Source of the DNA: Zancudomyces culisetae
Lineage: Eukaryota > Kickxellomycota > Harpellomycetes > Harpellales > Legeriomycetaceae
Reading direction: 5' to 3'
Assembly (NCBI GenBank): GCA_001969505.1
Contig: LSSK01001247.1
Location: 1 to 16,738, forward strand
Length of the DNA stretch: 16,738 nucleotides
Shown here in pieces: positions 1 through 10,501 of this stretch (its first letter is position 1; each line of letters starts with the position of its first letter). A program made the translations under genes and the position numbers. Under the pieces are notes generated by a model, which saw only the letters and a list, made by a program, of their open reading frames with translations, ran no database searches and was not told where the DNA came from.

Positions 1-50
1 GCATTCTAGCCACCTGGTACTTTTCTTTGGTATTGTGAACTAGTGGTTTC

Positions 51-140
51 AGCTTACTTCAGCTAACCTCAGCCTATCTCAGCCTATCTCACCTCATCTC
101 ACCTCACCTCATCTCACCTCATCTCACCTCACCATCTCAC
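51..140. repeat. Degenerate 10-bp-period tandem repeat, pyrimidine-rich on +
   Basis: Nine consecutive decamers follow one another without a phase change. Two are AGCCTATCTC and two are ATCTCACCTC; the others (AGCTAACCTC, ACCTCATCTC, ACCTCACCTC and similar) are one to a few changes away. Inside each decamer there is a weaker 5-bp period (CTCAC/CTCAT). The plus strand is almost free of G here. This is a minisatellite; no gene lies nearby. Confidence 0.9.
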
Positions 141-3013
141 TTCCATTTTCATCCTATACCGTTAGCCCCAGCTACTAATGCATGCATTATGTCTACCCTC
201 CACCAACCTGCAATACCTTCGAAATAAGTTTATTATTATACTACCAGCCTCACTTCATTACACTAAGCTTTCTTTTACATACAAGGTAGTATTGATATCT
301 GTTTGTAATGGTTTGAAATGTTTTTGAGAGTATAGAATAGAATAAAGGGAAATACAAGGCATAATTTTTGATTTCTCGTTTATATTGATCAAGAAAACAT
401 GTAGTTGTGAAGAGATTTGGTTTTTTGATTATTTTTATGGGAATATCCTTACAACACACATAGAAAAAGTGCAGAGCAAATGTGTGTTAGTAGGGTTGGT
501 GTGGATGAAGCATTGCTAGCAAAATGACATGTTTATAAGGTGTATATAGCACATTAAAAAGCATCCTTATTATCAAGCAAGTACCTAGCTATAATTTATG
601 CACCTGTGTGTAATTAACTCGATGAAAAATAAAAGGCAGCTGTAGGAAAGTACGCTATTATGTACAAAAGCATATAATTGATAGTTTAAAGCCTGTATTA
701 TTGAGTGATAACCTCAGTTCTGCTAATGAAAGGTAGGTGTCGTGAACACCAGTATTTGATAAACTTGATTCCTATGCTTATAAACCGTTATTTATTTTTC
801 AGAACAGGTATAGGGAGGAGCAGAGGGGATGTGTGGTGCTCAAGGTTGAATGTGGAATAATGTAACAAGAAATATCAAGTGTTGATAGTTTTATATAATT
901 ATGGAAGCGCACATAATCCTTTTTTCTTGTGCTCATTATTTGAAATATTACGTCTTTCGATAAAGTAAACTCTCTCATTCTCTCTATTAATCTTTTATGT
1001 GGTGTGGTAGCTACAATACTACAGGACGATGTACCCTATTTTTAATCGACATTATTGCACAATATCACTTTGTTTTAGATTTTGTTTAGGCGCAACTGAT
1101 GCGTAAACACTCGTGAAGAATATTTTTTATACAGAAATATGTATATGAATCACATCAGAAGCCACCACAGTTGGGAAATGTTATCCTTTGTTCGCTCCAT
1201 TCTATGATAGGGCGTTTTTTTAACTATTTCTGTTGTCACGTATTTAGTGCTTGAATATACGAATTGGAAATAAATTACAAATGTTAACATGTGATAATAA
1301 TAACTTGTAACCCAGCTCTCGGCTTTATTTTTTTCCATTTGTTTTTTTGGCTGCTCTTTCAAACAAATGATATGGATTATGTATTGGTTCCAAAAAATAG
1401 TAGCTTTTTAGTGCTGAAAAATAAAAGCAAATAATCTATAACCGAAGAGTGTGTATTTGACACCACTAGAGCATTATTATGGTTCACCCAATTTTTTTTT
1501 AAAAAATTCAATGAATGCGGTTCAATTAGTTCAAACCGTTTTGCACATTTAAATTTGAGTTCACATAGCGAAAAAATGCTTATGAGTATTCGCGCTGTAG
1601 TAATGAACATGTGTCCTCCTTGTCATATTTCAGGAGGCTGATTTGACTAACACAACAATTAAGCCGTTAATGCTACCGCGGATACATACAGCTCATATAG
1701 TTGGGTCTATGAATGATCTGACAATGTATTTCACCGGAATTCACAGATTTGCAGTTTTGGATTCCATTTTGTTTATAAACTTGGATAAACAGTTTTATTA
1801 GGTAAAAAAAACAGTGGAAATAGTATTTCTTAAAATAGGTTGTCAAATTCAGTATCAAGAATTAGTACAAAAATACAATGGTTAAATTATATTATTTTCC
1901 ATAGTTAATACACTATGTGTAACTGATGTGACATTCATGATTTTGTATCACGTAGTTATAGAGTACACATCGGCCTATTTACATTTAAATGATAATCCCG
2001 TTGAAGTTATTTAATTGTACATTTAAAATAGTAGTACATATAGCATAAACACATCAGCTTGTGAGTTAGTAAGGTGTTTTCTGTTTGTGTAAACCGCATG
2101 ATAAACATCAGTTCTTTTTTGTGCCTAAACTTATTCCAATATTTTTCTCATAAGATATCGCGCTAATTAGTGAGATGAATAATACTAGGTTCTAAATTAT
2201 TTTCCTGCAAGCTGACCAGTAGTTAGTATTTTCATCTACAAAAATTCATAGTAGGCTCAGGTAAGCTAACTTCACCTGGTACAGGTAATGGTGGTCAATA
2301 TTATCAACCAGCGTAAAATTACATATATGGAACCTAGTTTACTGGCATACCACTATCCATGATTACTTCAGAGCCTTGTATTTTTTGAGTAGCAGAAAAT
2401 ACAACCATCACCATTTAGTGAATGATTTTCTTTAATCACAGCTGGTAAAACCAAATTAAATGCAATAATCCTGAATAAAATCTGCTAAAGATTTGAAACA
2501 GAGTCAGGTGGTAGACAGTTTAACATTTTGTGTAATTCTGTGATTATGTGGTTCAATGATTGGGTAGTTGAACGGTTGGATGACCAGGTTTTGATGTATA
2601 TCTGTAAATATGGCTTGTATTACCTTCTCATTCACTTATATAGTAACATCAGCTGCTCAAGCCTATCATTTACTATACTTTGCGATGCAACTTGAATTCC
2701 TGTGTATTTGTTAAGAACCAGGGGCACTATTGGGCTAAAACATAAAACTATTGCAAATTTTAAAAACTAAACGGTAGTTAAAATACTTGAAGTAAAATAT
2801 ATTCAGCATAGATATTCCTGTTCATCATTTATCCAAGCGTTATTACGCCACTAAATGAATTTCCAGTATTATTTTTTACAGATAAAACATTTATTTTGCG
2901 AAGCAAAATCTGAAGCCACTTCAATCAATTAAAGGAGCAACATTGATTAAGTGTAGATGTGGAGATAGTGCAAAGTGAAAAAACAGTTGAATTAAAATAC
3001 GTCTATACATTAA

Positions 3014-3073
3014 ACTCCACTACACACCAGTAAACAACTGGGGAGCAACTGCAGTGGAGTATCCTTTTTTTTT
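3014..3073. other. Nested inverted repeat followed by nine T
   Basis: ACTCCACT (3014-3021) pairs perfectly with AGTGGAGT (3053-3060). Inside this stem CCAGT (3027-3031) pairs with ACTGG (3037-3041) around a five-base loop. Nine T follow at 3065-3073, the kind of run that ends RNA polymerase III transcripts. I see no convincing A or B box upstream, so calling this an RNA gene would be inference; the inverted repeats themselves are directly visible. Confidence 0.5.
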
Positions 3074-4819
3074 GACAATCAACTGGAGTTTTATAACATA
3101 TCTAACCAAAAAATTAGTGAGGTTTTAAAAGTTGGGAATGGGCACATATATCACACGTAGTCCTTATTTTTATATACATGATATCTTTTTTTATTTAAAA
3201 AGAAACTGGCATGAGTTTCAATATATCAACTGCAATTTCATTAATAATAAAAATGAATAAAAAATAAAAGTTATCCAACCTGTCATCTTTTTTTGGGGGG
3301 GAGGAAGTATGGAAAGAGAGCACAAGTCTGTCATCCTGTTTTTCAGCTTTGGTAATATATTTTGTACAATTAACGCAGCGTGTAGAATAGGAGTGAATAA
3401 GCTTCAAGCCCTCATGATCAAAAACCTAAACAAGTAATGGGATATGTTCTCGCTTAAAAATAATTAAAACTAATAAAATGTGCTTGGGAGCAGATATAGT
3501 TGAAACAAGCAAATAACTACAAATACACGTTTGATTAAAAGTTTATGTATTTTTAACCTCTGAGATGACGTAGATCAAAGTGAAATTGTATTGAAAGAAA
3601 CAGATTGAAATTCTTTTAGCATTTAAAAAAATTCTTGTTGAAACAATAGAAGTGTGAAGATATAATAACGAGTCTAGATATAGTACAAGTTCAACACGTT
3701 TTAGGAGTACCTGGAAGAATGTACATTTAGGCACATTAATGGATATCTCATTATGAACTTTAATTATGGCGGATAGTATGCATGAACATAAAGGAAAATA
3801 ATTAAGTAGCGGGTAAATGTGCAGATGAATAAAAACACTAAAGGAAAAGGTTGCGTGAAGATGATAATATATGAACCAAGCTTAGACAAGAAAACTCAGT
3901 CTAAGTGAAATATACAATAAAAAATTGTATTTAAGCTGAAGTGAAATTACGCTGATGATTTATATTTTAGACCATGTGCCACGGACATAGATGTGAGAGC
4001 AAAAAGAAAAAAAAGTAACGCACAGCCAAGTAAGATGGGAAAATAGTTTCTACCTGTCCTTATGGGTGTATATACTGGATGATATAATGCTATCAGGTAC
4101 CCATGTGTCTCACAATGCTAATGATGTGTCAACTGGAGCCATGTTATTGGCAGAGGGTTGACAACTCATGTTGGTATATTGATTGATCTGGATAACTCCA
4201 GTGTAACTCTAGCCCACTTATCGCATTCATGTATCAATTACCCTAATTAGCCATGAATATAATATAGCTAGAGTCCAGTGATATTCCCAGTGGTATTATT
4301 CGCATAAATTTTCTTCATTCAAAATTTCTGGCAAAGAGTGAGTCACAATAGCTAAATAAGGGAAAGAGAAATCGACACGACCGGTAACTTTAGCATTTAA
4401 TTTTTGATTTGCACAATGACCTAAGCTTTCCTTTTGGGTATTTTTTTCAAAGTCAATTAATGAATTGCAATAGAATTGGTATGCTTAAAAAAAATAAACT
4501 CACCTATTTGAATATTTGTGCAAAAATAAAATCCCGGCAATTAGGCCTTTAATTAACATAAATGGGCAATAAAGTCATAGAAATAATAATAGACTAAAAT
4601 GGGCTAGTGATCAAACCCAAACAAATTGGAAAATCTGCGAGGAAATTACAGAATGGCAAAGAAATCACAATGAGAAAATGAAACAATTTGTAGGAGTCAG
4701 AGGAACATATGCCAATTGTAACGCAACGCAGAGTGTGCGTGATCAAGTTGGGACTTTGTTTACAATATTTTATTTATTAATTATATAAATTTAAAAAAAA
4801 ACTGTTAGATAAGATTTAC

Positions 4820-4856
4820 AAATTAGAATGCTAAATGGCTGTAAACATTCTAATTT
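4820..4856. repeat. Perfect 11-bp inverted repeat, 15-base loop
   Basis: AAATTAGAATG at 4820-4830 is the exact reverse complement of 4846-4856, with a 15-base spacer. It is AT-rich, and one such match somewhere in an AT-rich window of this size is not far from chance, so it is recorded as structure only. Confidence 0.6.
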
Positions 4857-5450
4857 TTATTTAAAAATGGAAATATTTACTTTGAAATTGTTGAAGAGTA
4901 ATTAAATGGTGCGGATAACTGAAATGAGATAGATGCAATTAATATAAATCTTGTAAAGAATTTTCTTGGAGTGAAATGTCTATAAATAAAATGTTTGTAC
5001 AACAATAAAATCATGCATTACAAAAGCGTAGATTAATTAGTAAATTGAATGAAGTTTTTGACAAACAGGTCAACCATAAGTAACACAAATGAGAAGCAAT
5101 TAAACCAAAGCTGGAATATATTAGCTATAATACAAACAAGTAGAGTATCGGATTTTGGGTTTTTTGCATTATTATTATCTAATTGATTATGTAGCTGTAA
5201 CGCAGAACGTTTGATATTTAATGAGAAACAAATGTTCTAGTGCATCGTACCAAATTTTGTGATAATGAAAAAAGGCTGGTAAAATATCTGTGTTGTATTT
5301 TTCGTGAATTATCCAAAAAAAAATAATGATATTATTTTTACGTTAATAAAATAGAATATAAACCTGAAAATTGCATAAATGTAAAGCGGCATTCTGCTAG
5401 GAAATTGATGAATTGTTTTGTTGATCGTGGTGATAATAAAAACAATGAAG

Positions 5451-5518
5451 AGTGAAGAAGTGAAGGGGTGAAGGAGTGAAGCAGTGGGGAGAAGAAAGGG
5501 GAGGGAGGGGGGGGAATG
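5451..5518. repeat. Purine-rich 8-bp tandem repeat running into a G-rich tract
   Basis: Five 8-bp units (AGTGAAGA, AGTGAAGG, GGTGAAGG, AGTGAAGC, AGTGGGGA) occupy 5451-5490 and pass into an A/G-only tract that ends in a run of G. The plus strand is nearly pure purine for about 65 bases. This composition can form triplex or G-rich structures. Open frames crossing it on either strand are low-complexity artefacts. Confidence 0.9.
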
Positions 5519-5951
5519 TCAGTTTGAATAAATACACTAAACAATGTATATTACCGCTTTCTCTATTTACACTTAACTTATTTTACACAATGACTATGGA
5601 CTGGCACAAATCTATCTACAACAATGGTGCGAATTTTTTTATCCCAAATTACGTTTGTTTGGAAAAATGGGATATCGCATGAATAAAATCAAAATATATG
5701 CCTTAATTGAACGCTAAATACAAAGAATTCAATTCACTAAGGAAAAAGAATGGTTATTAGCATTGGTCGTAAACTACAAGCCCTGATATGTGAGAAAGGT
5801 GTAGCTAAATTAAAAAATCTAACCCCATACCAGGGTATACAATCAATTGAACAAAATGGAGGGTCAGAGAAAATAAAGAAAATGTAAAGGTTCAAACCAG
5901 AGATAAGAGTGATGGTAATACTGATTGTACTATAATGGCAATTGACTAGTG

Positions 5952-6060
5952 TATTATTATTATTGTTATTTATTTATTTTTTTTGCAAAATATACATGTA
6001 CAAGATAGGCCTGTTCAGGCCGATAAGGATTTTACTAATTAAGCCCTTTGAACAATTTCT
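5952..6060 (-). mobile_element. Possible 3' tail of a 5'-truncated LINE-like element
   Basis: Read on the minus strand, this segment has a short GC-rich hairpin (GGCCT with AGGCC, 6008-6021 in plus coordinates). It is followed within about 25 bases by an A-rich tail that grades from A8 into TAAA/TAAT-like units and then (AAT)n, down to about 5952. A hairpin followed by a simple-repeat A-rich tail is the usual 3' end of non-LTR retrotransposons and their SINEs, which are mostly 5'-truncated. I see no reverse-transcriptase coding sequence upstream and no target-site duplication, so the call rests on the tail architecture only. Confidence 0.3.
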
Positions 6061-6320
6061 CGCCATTATTAGCTACAGTGATGAGCATTTTTTAGTTAAA
6101 AAAAGAATTACATAAAATTATAAATTTACTATAATTACCAAAAATAATACTATAAATTTGTAAGCACGTCCATTTAATTATTTCACAAAATTACCATAAT
6201 TAAAAATTTTGTGGTTCACAAAATAAGTTGACGTATATTTTGAAAATCTGTTTACTATTTTCTCTTGTGGGTCTCGAGCTTGAACGGAAAAATATATTTT
6301 GGCATCTAGTTCTGGCCTCG

Positions 6321-6328
6321 TATAAATA
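6321..6328 (+). promoter_or_regulatory. Canonical TATAAATA without an assigned gene
   Basis: TATAAATA stands in a locally GC-richer flank, preceded by GGCCTCG. It is about 830 bases upstream of the orphan gene start, too far for a simple promoter unless an unseen 5' exon or a noncoding transcript lies between. In AT-rich DNA it may be chance. Confidence 0.25.
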
Positions 6329-7035
6329 AGACCTTCAAAGGAAGAAATTTAGTAAACCAGTTTTTTCTTTTATTCTTTGAACATCATTTTTTTAAACAAC
6401 ATTATTGTTCTGGACGAGGGCTCACTTTATAATAATTTACTACAGGTTTCAAGGAGTAGCTTGAAACACAATACTGCCAAATATTTAGTATTATAGAAAA
6501 ACCAAAAAGAGTGAACCACATATAGGGAGCTTATACCTTAATTAAAGAAGCCCTGGGATTTTAGACTAAAATATCTTGTATCTTGTGTAATATAAAAGAG
6601 TGGGGAGATTATTTCAATCTAAACTCGACTACATACATATACTTGAAAAGGCTAAAATAGTATAGAGGAAACCATCAGGGCAATTATTTGATTATTATAG
6701 AAATACATGCAAAAGCGAGCTTGTTTTATTCTGGCTTGTTCTTTTTGTTTAATTTAGTTTTTTTCTTGGTAGATACTTGCAAAACACAAGGTACAGAATT
6801 GGAAATTAGGCTAATACTCGACTTCTTAAAGCAGCGACGTTGATTTTGGGGCGGAAAAACAGAAGCTTGTCAGAAATAAAATACATTCTAAAGAACATTC
6901 AGGTGCTTCGACTTTTGTTTTTTGTCGATACATAAATTTATAGAAGCGTAAGAAAGGGTTTGGAATTAAAAATACGCATTAAAAACGGTGTAATGAACGC
7001 AAAAGGTTTCACAGATACATACCAACAAAAAAAAA

Positions 7036-7042
7036 TATATAA
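7036..7042 (+). promoter_or_regulatory. Candidate TATA box of the orphan gene
   Basis: TATATAA follows an A-rich run and lies 112 bases upstream of the first ATG at 7154, within the usual yeast TATA-to-ATG range. Position and match are the only evidence. Confidence 0.35.
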
Positions 7043-7153
7043 CAGACATCTAGCAAATTATCACATCTTCGGAACAACAACAATAACCACAAGGTCCGAC
7101 CATTAGTGTCTTAGAACATACTGACTTTACAAGAACACCCTATTCAATATATT

Positions 7154-7870
7154 ATGCTACAGCTTTCAAACGACAACAAAATGTACCAAGTTACTAAAAA
7201 ATCAAGAGATCATATTCCATCATATAGTTGGTGTTCAGAAAAACTACGAACACTACCCAAAAAGTATGAAAGGCTTGCAGACAAAAAGACCGTAAAACCT
7301 GTGCTGGCAGAGGCGATGTTGAACTGTTTTAGGATCAAGTTAATAGAAACTGTGGAGGCATGTACAATTGGATCCTCGAGTGACTCCGAAGATGAATGGA
7401 TATCGGAAGACAACAGATATACGCTTGGGAACCAGGAGCCCGCATTGAAGATACGCTTCAACGATGGAAGAAAGTATATTGAAGAGAAAATAGTTGAAGG
7501 CCCTGTATTAGAAAAAGAAAGCGAACCCTTAAACCATGGAATTAGGGATGTATTTCAGTATTACCCCGGAGACGATTGTATTTCTTTGCCTGAACTTAAA
7601 TATACTTCATCAGATGTGAGCCAAGTTAACTCTCTTCCTACCATCTCCACAATCACTGATGGATTTACATTCCCTATTCCGTTGCCACATAATAGAAAAA
7701 AGTCTTCAAGTCCTCGTCACTCTAACCACAGGCGAAAAATCCATCTTAAAGATCTTATCCACTCCACAGAGTCCTGCGACTTTTCGTTATATGGCAAGCG
7801 GCCGTCTGATCCCTTTAATTTTCTACTACCCAGTGACGAGCAGCCAACAAAAAGAATTAGATTTCTATAA
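7154..7870 (+). CDS. Orphan protein, 238 aa, with KIRF motif and basic clusters
   Basis: Single-exon frame ending in TAA, by far the longest in this part of the window and richer in GC than the flanks. I do not recognise the family. It has no signal peptide or membrane segment. Residues 74-87 are a serine/acidic stretch (SSSDSEDEWISEDN) typical of casein kinase 2 sites. KIRF at 99-102 fits the RVxF-type docking motif of protein phosphatase 1, and lies just after the acidic stretch. Basic clusters at 181-195 (RKKSSSPRHS, then HRRK) and near the end (KRIRF) look like nuclear localisation signals. The first ATG and the one at 7181 both have A at -3; I took the first. The gene converges on the SOSS-B-like gene. 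A nuclear, phosphorylated regulator is plausible but is inference only; an unseen upstream exon cannot be excluded. Confidence 0.75.
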   Translation: MLQLSNDNKMYQVTKKSRDHIPSYSWCSEKLRTLPKKYERLADKKTVKPVLAEAMLNCFRIKLIETVEACTIGSSSDSEDEWISEDNRYTLGNQEPALKIRFNDGRKYIEEKIVEGPVLEKESEPLNHGIRDVFQYYPGDDCISLPELKYTSSDVSQVNSLPTISTITDGFTFPIPLPHNRKKSSSPRHSNHRRKIHLKDLIHSTESCDFSLYGKRPSDPFNFLLPSDEQPTKRIRFL

Positions 7871-8061
7871 ACTTTGTACTTTATTAACTATTTTCTACGT
7901 TGTATATTATTTAAAGTAAACTCTATGTTAGACTAAAAGCGTCCCTGTTAAAAAGGTTACTTGAACATGTACTGGAATTAGAAGTATATCTACTTGTTTT
8001 GAAGCTCCCTATATAACCAAACATCTCAATGACTTTGTTCACTGTCATCTATAATCATGTC

Positions 8062-8067
8062 AATAAA
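8062..8067 (+). promoter_or_regulatory. Candidate polyadenylation signal, orphan gene
   Basis: AATAAA lies 192 bases after the orphan stop codon and 63 bases before the end of the convergent SOSS-B-like coding sequence. If used, the two transcripts would end very close together or overlap. Confidence 0.35.
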
Positions 8068-8129
8068 GAGGATTGGATAATTTGTGCGATGTTCCAGGCT
8101 TGTAGTTTAGCATGCTAAGAAGAGAAAAA

Positions 8130-8797
8130 TTATTCTGTGGAATTGCTGACTCCTGCTCCAGCTTTAAGGCTGGAAAGAATATTTTTGTTGGCTTCTGCGT
8201 CTATCCGTACCTTTTCTTCCTCGCTGACCCATTGAAAATCACTAAAATTTGGAAACTCCTTAAACTCCATGTTGTTCTCCCCAAGCTTTTTTATTTTTCC
8301 ATAGCGTGTTATAGAAACTTGTAATACGTTTTTGAACAGCCTGGCCTCGCTACCAAAACCACATTTTAGTAGAATTTTGTTATTTTTTTAGTATTTTTTT
8401 TATATAAAGAGGCTAATTCATACTTTTTTATGCTAGTAGCCTCTAAATTCTACAAATATAATCAAATTCTGTAGATAACTTACGCCCCCTCAACTCTAAG
8501 AATATCCCCATTTTTAATGTATTGACCGTCATTTCCCCAAACATTCAAAATGATACTTCCAGAGCTGTCGGCCACTTTGAATTTGTATATTACAGAGCCA
8601 TCTCTTACTTTGTTTGGAGTAGCTATTAGAAATCCTTATTTAAAGATGTTCGACTTGAAAAAAGATATTTGATTTCATAAACATTGAATAAAACTATGAT
8701 TATGACAAGACTTACAACATTCCAAGACTATAAATTCGCAATCGAATCCCCGCATCATCGGTCTGAAATCCTTAATAGGCACTGTTTTCTGGCTCAT
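8130..8797 (-). CDS. SOSS-B/hSSB-like ssDNA-binding OB-fold protein, 146 aa, three exons
   Basis: Exons 8716-8797, 8484-8622 and 8130-8349, joined across GTAAGT donors and AG acceptors, give one frame from ATG to TAA. The product matches the hSSB1 (NABP2, SOSS-B1) family along its length: FIVLE at 22-26, KVAD at 43-46, an NVWG strand at 54-57, GDILR at 66-70, RLFKN at 77-81 and FPNFS at 106-110. The join between exons 1 and 2 leaves no insertion or gap against the family. W56 and F79 fall where, from memory, hSSB1 uses W55 and F78 to stack on DNA; its two tyrosines are not kept. Family members bind ssDNA in double-strand-break repair, with INTS3 and INIP in animals. At 146 aa it lacks most of the longer disordered tail of the roughly 210-aa human protein. 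The 3' end faces the orphan gene 259 bases away. Confidence 0.9.
8350..8483 (-). other. Intron 2 of the SOSS-B-like gene (134 nt)
   Basis: The donor is GTAAGT and the acceptor GGTAG, in phase 2. TACTAAA (8365-8371 on the plus strand, read in reverse) matches the yeast branch-point consensus and lies about 15 bases before the acceptor. Confidence 0.88.
8623..8715 (-). other. Intron 1 of the SOSS-B-like gene (93 nt)
   Basis: The donor is GTAAGT and the acceptor ends TTTCTAATAG, in phase 1. If CTAAT is the branch point it is almost fused to the acceptor, as is known from some early-diverging yeasts such as Yarrowia. The splice keeps the protein collinear with hSSB1. Confidence 0.85.
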
Positions 8798-9846
8798 TTT
8801 GCTCAATTCACGTACAAAAGCTAGTAGTATTATTTTATAATGGTAGTGTTGCGCACGTTTGTTACTACAGGAGTGTATAGCAGCCTTTTCTTGATGTTCT
8901 TTTTTTAAAATAAACTATATGATGTAACAAATTGGTAAATTCGGCACTTTTGTGAAGGATCTAAAATTTTTTTTTTGCTGGTCAATACTACACGCAAATT
9001 CTAGTGCAGCTTTTTTTTTAGCGCCTGTCATTGATTGTTGGTGTAACATGAAGAGAATCTAGCCAGCAAATCGCGTGATCTAATCAGAGCATATGACAAT
9101 TGGATGTGCTCAGCAATGCTCACTTTATTTTTTCAAAGTGGAGGGAAGAATGTGCGAATAATTATAATTATCCCCATGAAAAGCAGATGAATCCAATATA
9201 TTTTCCCCAGTTAATAATTGCATATAAATGAGATACATCCAGGAAAAATATCAGAGTATATCCAAAAGGCTAAGTGTGGGAGTAGGCAGAGTCCAGGAAG
9301 GGATTTACAAAACACGCCCGTGTCGTTTATAATCCACTCATAACACGCTGACTCTTTTTCACTGGTGGCATCACATCATTTAGAGGTCTTTTCGAAATGT
9401 AAAGGGGTCAGTAGATGAATTCTTTCTAGATGCTGCGGGTGGAAACTCAACAGACGAGTTCCATTTGCTTTTTTTTTTAAATGGGTATCAAGTTATATAT
9501 TTCATGAATAAAAATCTACTTTTGGCAAAAACACAGTGACACCATGAGTGGTAAAAAGGAAAAATGTATCTATAATTAGAGAAAACCCCAGCTTCCCAAG
9601 AACTGTTTTCTTTTTGGTCCCTTACATAAAACATCGGATATTTTACCAAAACATGCTTGATGTTACACCGAAATTAAGTAGACGAGAAATTCATAAAGAA
9701 AATCGTCAATTTTTTTTATTAAAAAACATCGGGTATTTGCATTTTAAAGGTAATTTTGGTATTTGCTTGTGTTTCACCAGAATTAGATGAGCGTTTCAAA
9801 TTTGTATAAAAAGAGCAATATGGATGACATGTTAATTTCCCATTAC

Positions 9847-9898
9847 AAACCCCATGCAAAATCGGGTCATTGTACTTACTAGTTCCCGATTGGGGTTT
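9847..9898. other. Bulged 14-bp hairpin with 18-base loop
   Basis: AAACCCCA (9847-9854) plus ATCGGG (9861-9866) together pair without mismatch to 9885-9898 (CCCGATTGGGGTTT), leaving a six-base bulge on the left arm. The stem is GC-rich in a strongly AT-rich region. It could be a structured RNA, a DNA cruciform or a protein site; nothing nearby tells which. Confidence 0.55.
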
Positions 9899-10501
9899 TT
9901 ATCACCTTTTATTTTGTGTTGCAATGTTCCAATGAAATTCATGGCAAGATAATGCCATAATTGTTGTGCCAACTTTTTTAATGATTGTGTAGATTCGTCA
10001 ATTCGGAATTCAACACAATCGAATCAAAACCTACACATATTTCTAGTTGTGAACAAATTCTTGTGTTTTGAATTAGAAATAAACAGTAAGCTGAGACAGT
10101 ACAATTCAGGCGGCTGAGTTAATGTTCAGCAAATACTAATATCATATATTTTGGAGAAAAAAAAAGTAATGTTTTTATTTGTGACATCCACAATAGGGGC
10201 AGCTAAACAATAGGTAATTACAAACTAGCCCTAATTATGTTTCAGATATACAATAAGCACTAAAAACTAATGACCGCTGGCAAGTTGCATATCTCCACAA
10301 AAAACTGCAATAAAGCTATGTCACTAAGTATGTTTTATCTTGGTAAAAAAAAATCCTAATAGTTAGTAGATGACATGGTTACAATTATAGGGATAGGAAA
10401 ATTTACTGTAGGCTATACATAGCTAATTATCGATAAATAATAAGATATGTATACGCAGGGATACGAATAGGGGGACGGGATGATATATGACCATTGTTGC
10501 A

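Larger units (their letters stand above)
1..7153. other. Long AT-rich spacer without supported genes
   Basis: I read both strands for coding exons, splice-site-bounded frames, tRNA A/B boxes and common snRNA or snoRNA motifs and found no gene I can defend. All open frames are short (under about 80 codons), low in complexity and match no family I know. The stretch does hold a 10-bp-period tandem repeat (51-140), a nested hairpin with a T run (3014-3073), an 11-bp inverted repeat (4820-4856), a purine-rich repeat (5451-5518), a possible LINE 3' tail (5952-6060) and a TATAAATA (6321-6328). A centromere, an origin or an unrecognised long noncoding RNA cannot be excluded by eye. Confidence 0.6.

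Noticed and set aside
1377-1610. 77-codon minus-strand frame and similar short frames across 1-7000
   Set aside because: Composition is that of translated AT-rich DNA, with no family resemblance and no splice partners.
3992-4160. 55-codon open frame with varied composition
   Set aside because: No start at its beginning, no recognisable motif, and this length is expected by chance in AT-rich spacer.
5889-5898. GGTTCAAACC resembling a tRNA B box
   Set aside because: No A box or cloverleaf arms at the right distance on either strand.
9548-9790. 80-codon plus-strand frame
   Set aside because: Biased to basic and aromatic residues from AT-rich sequence, matches no family, and its ATG lies inside another short frame; no sign of selection visible.
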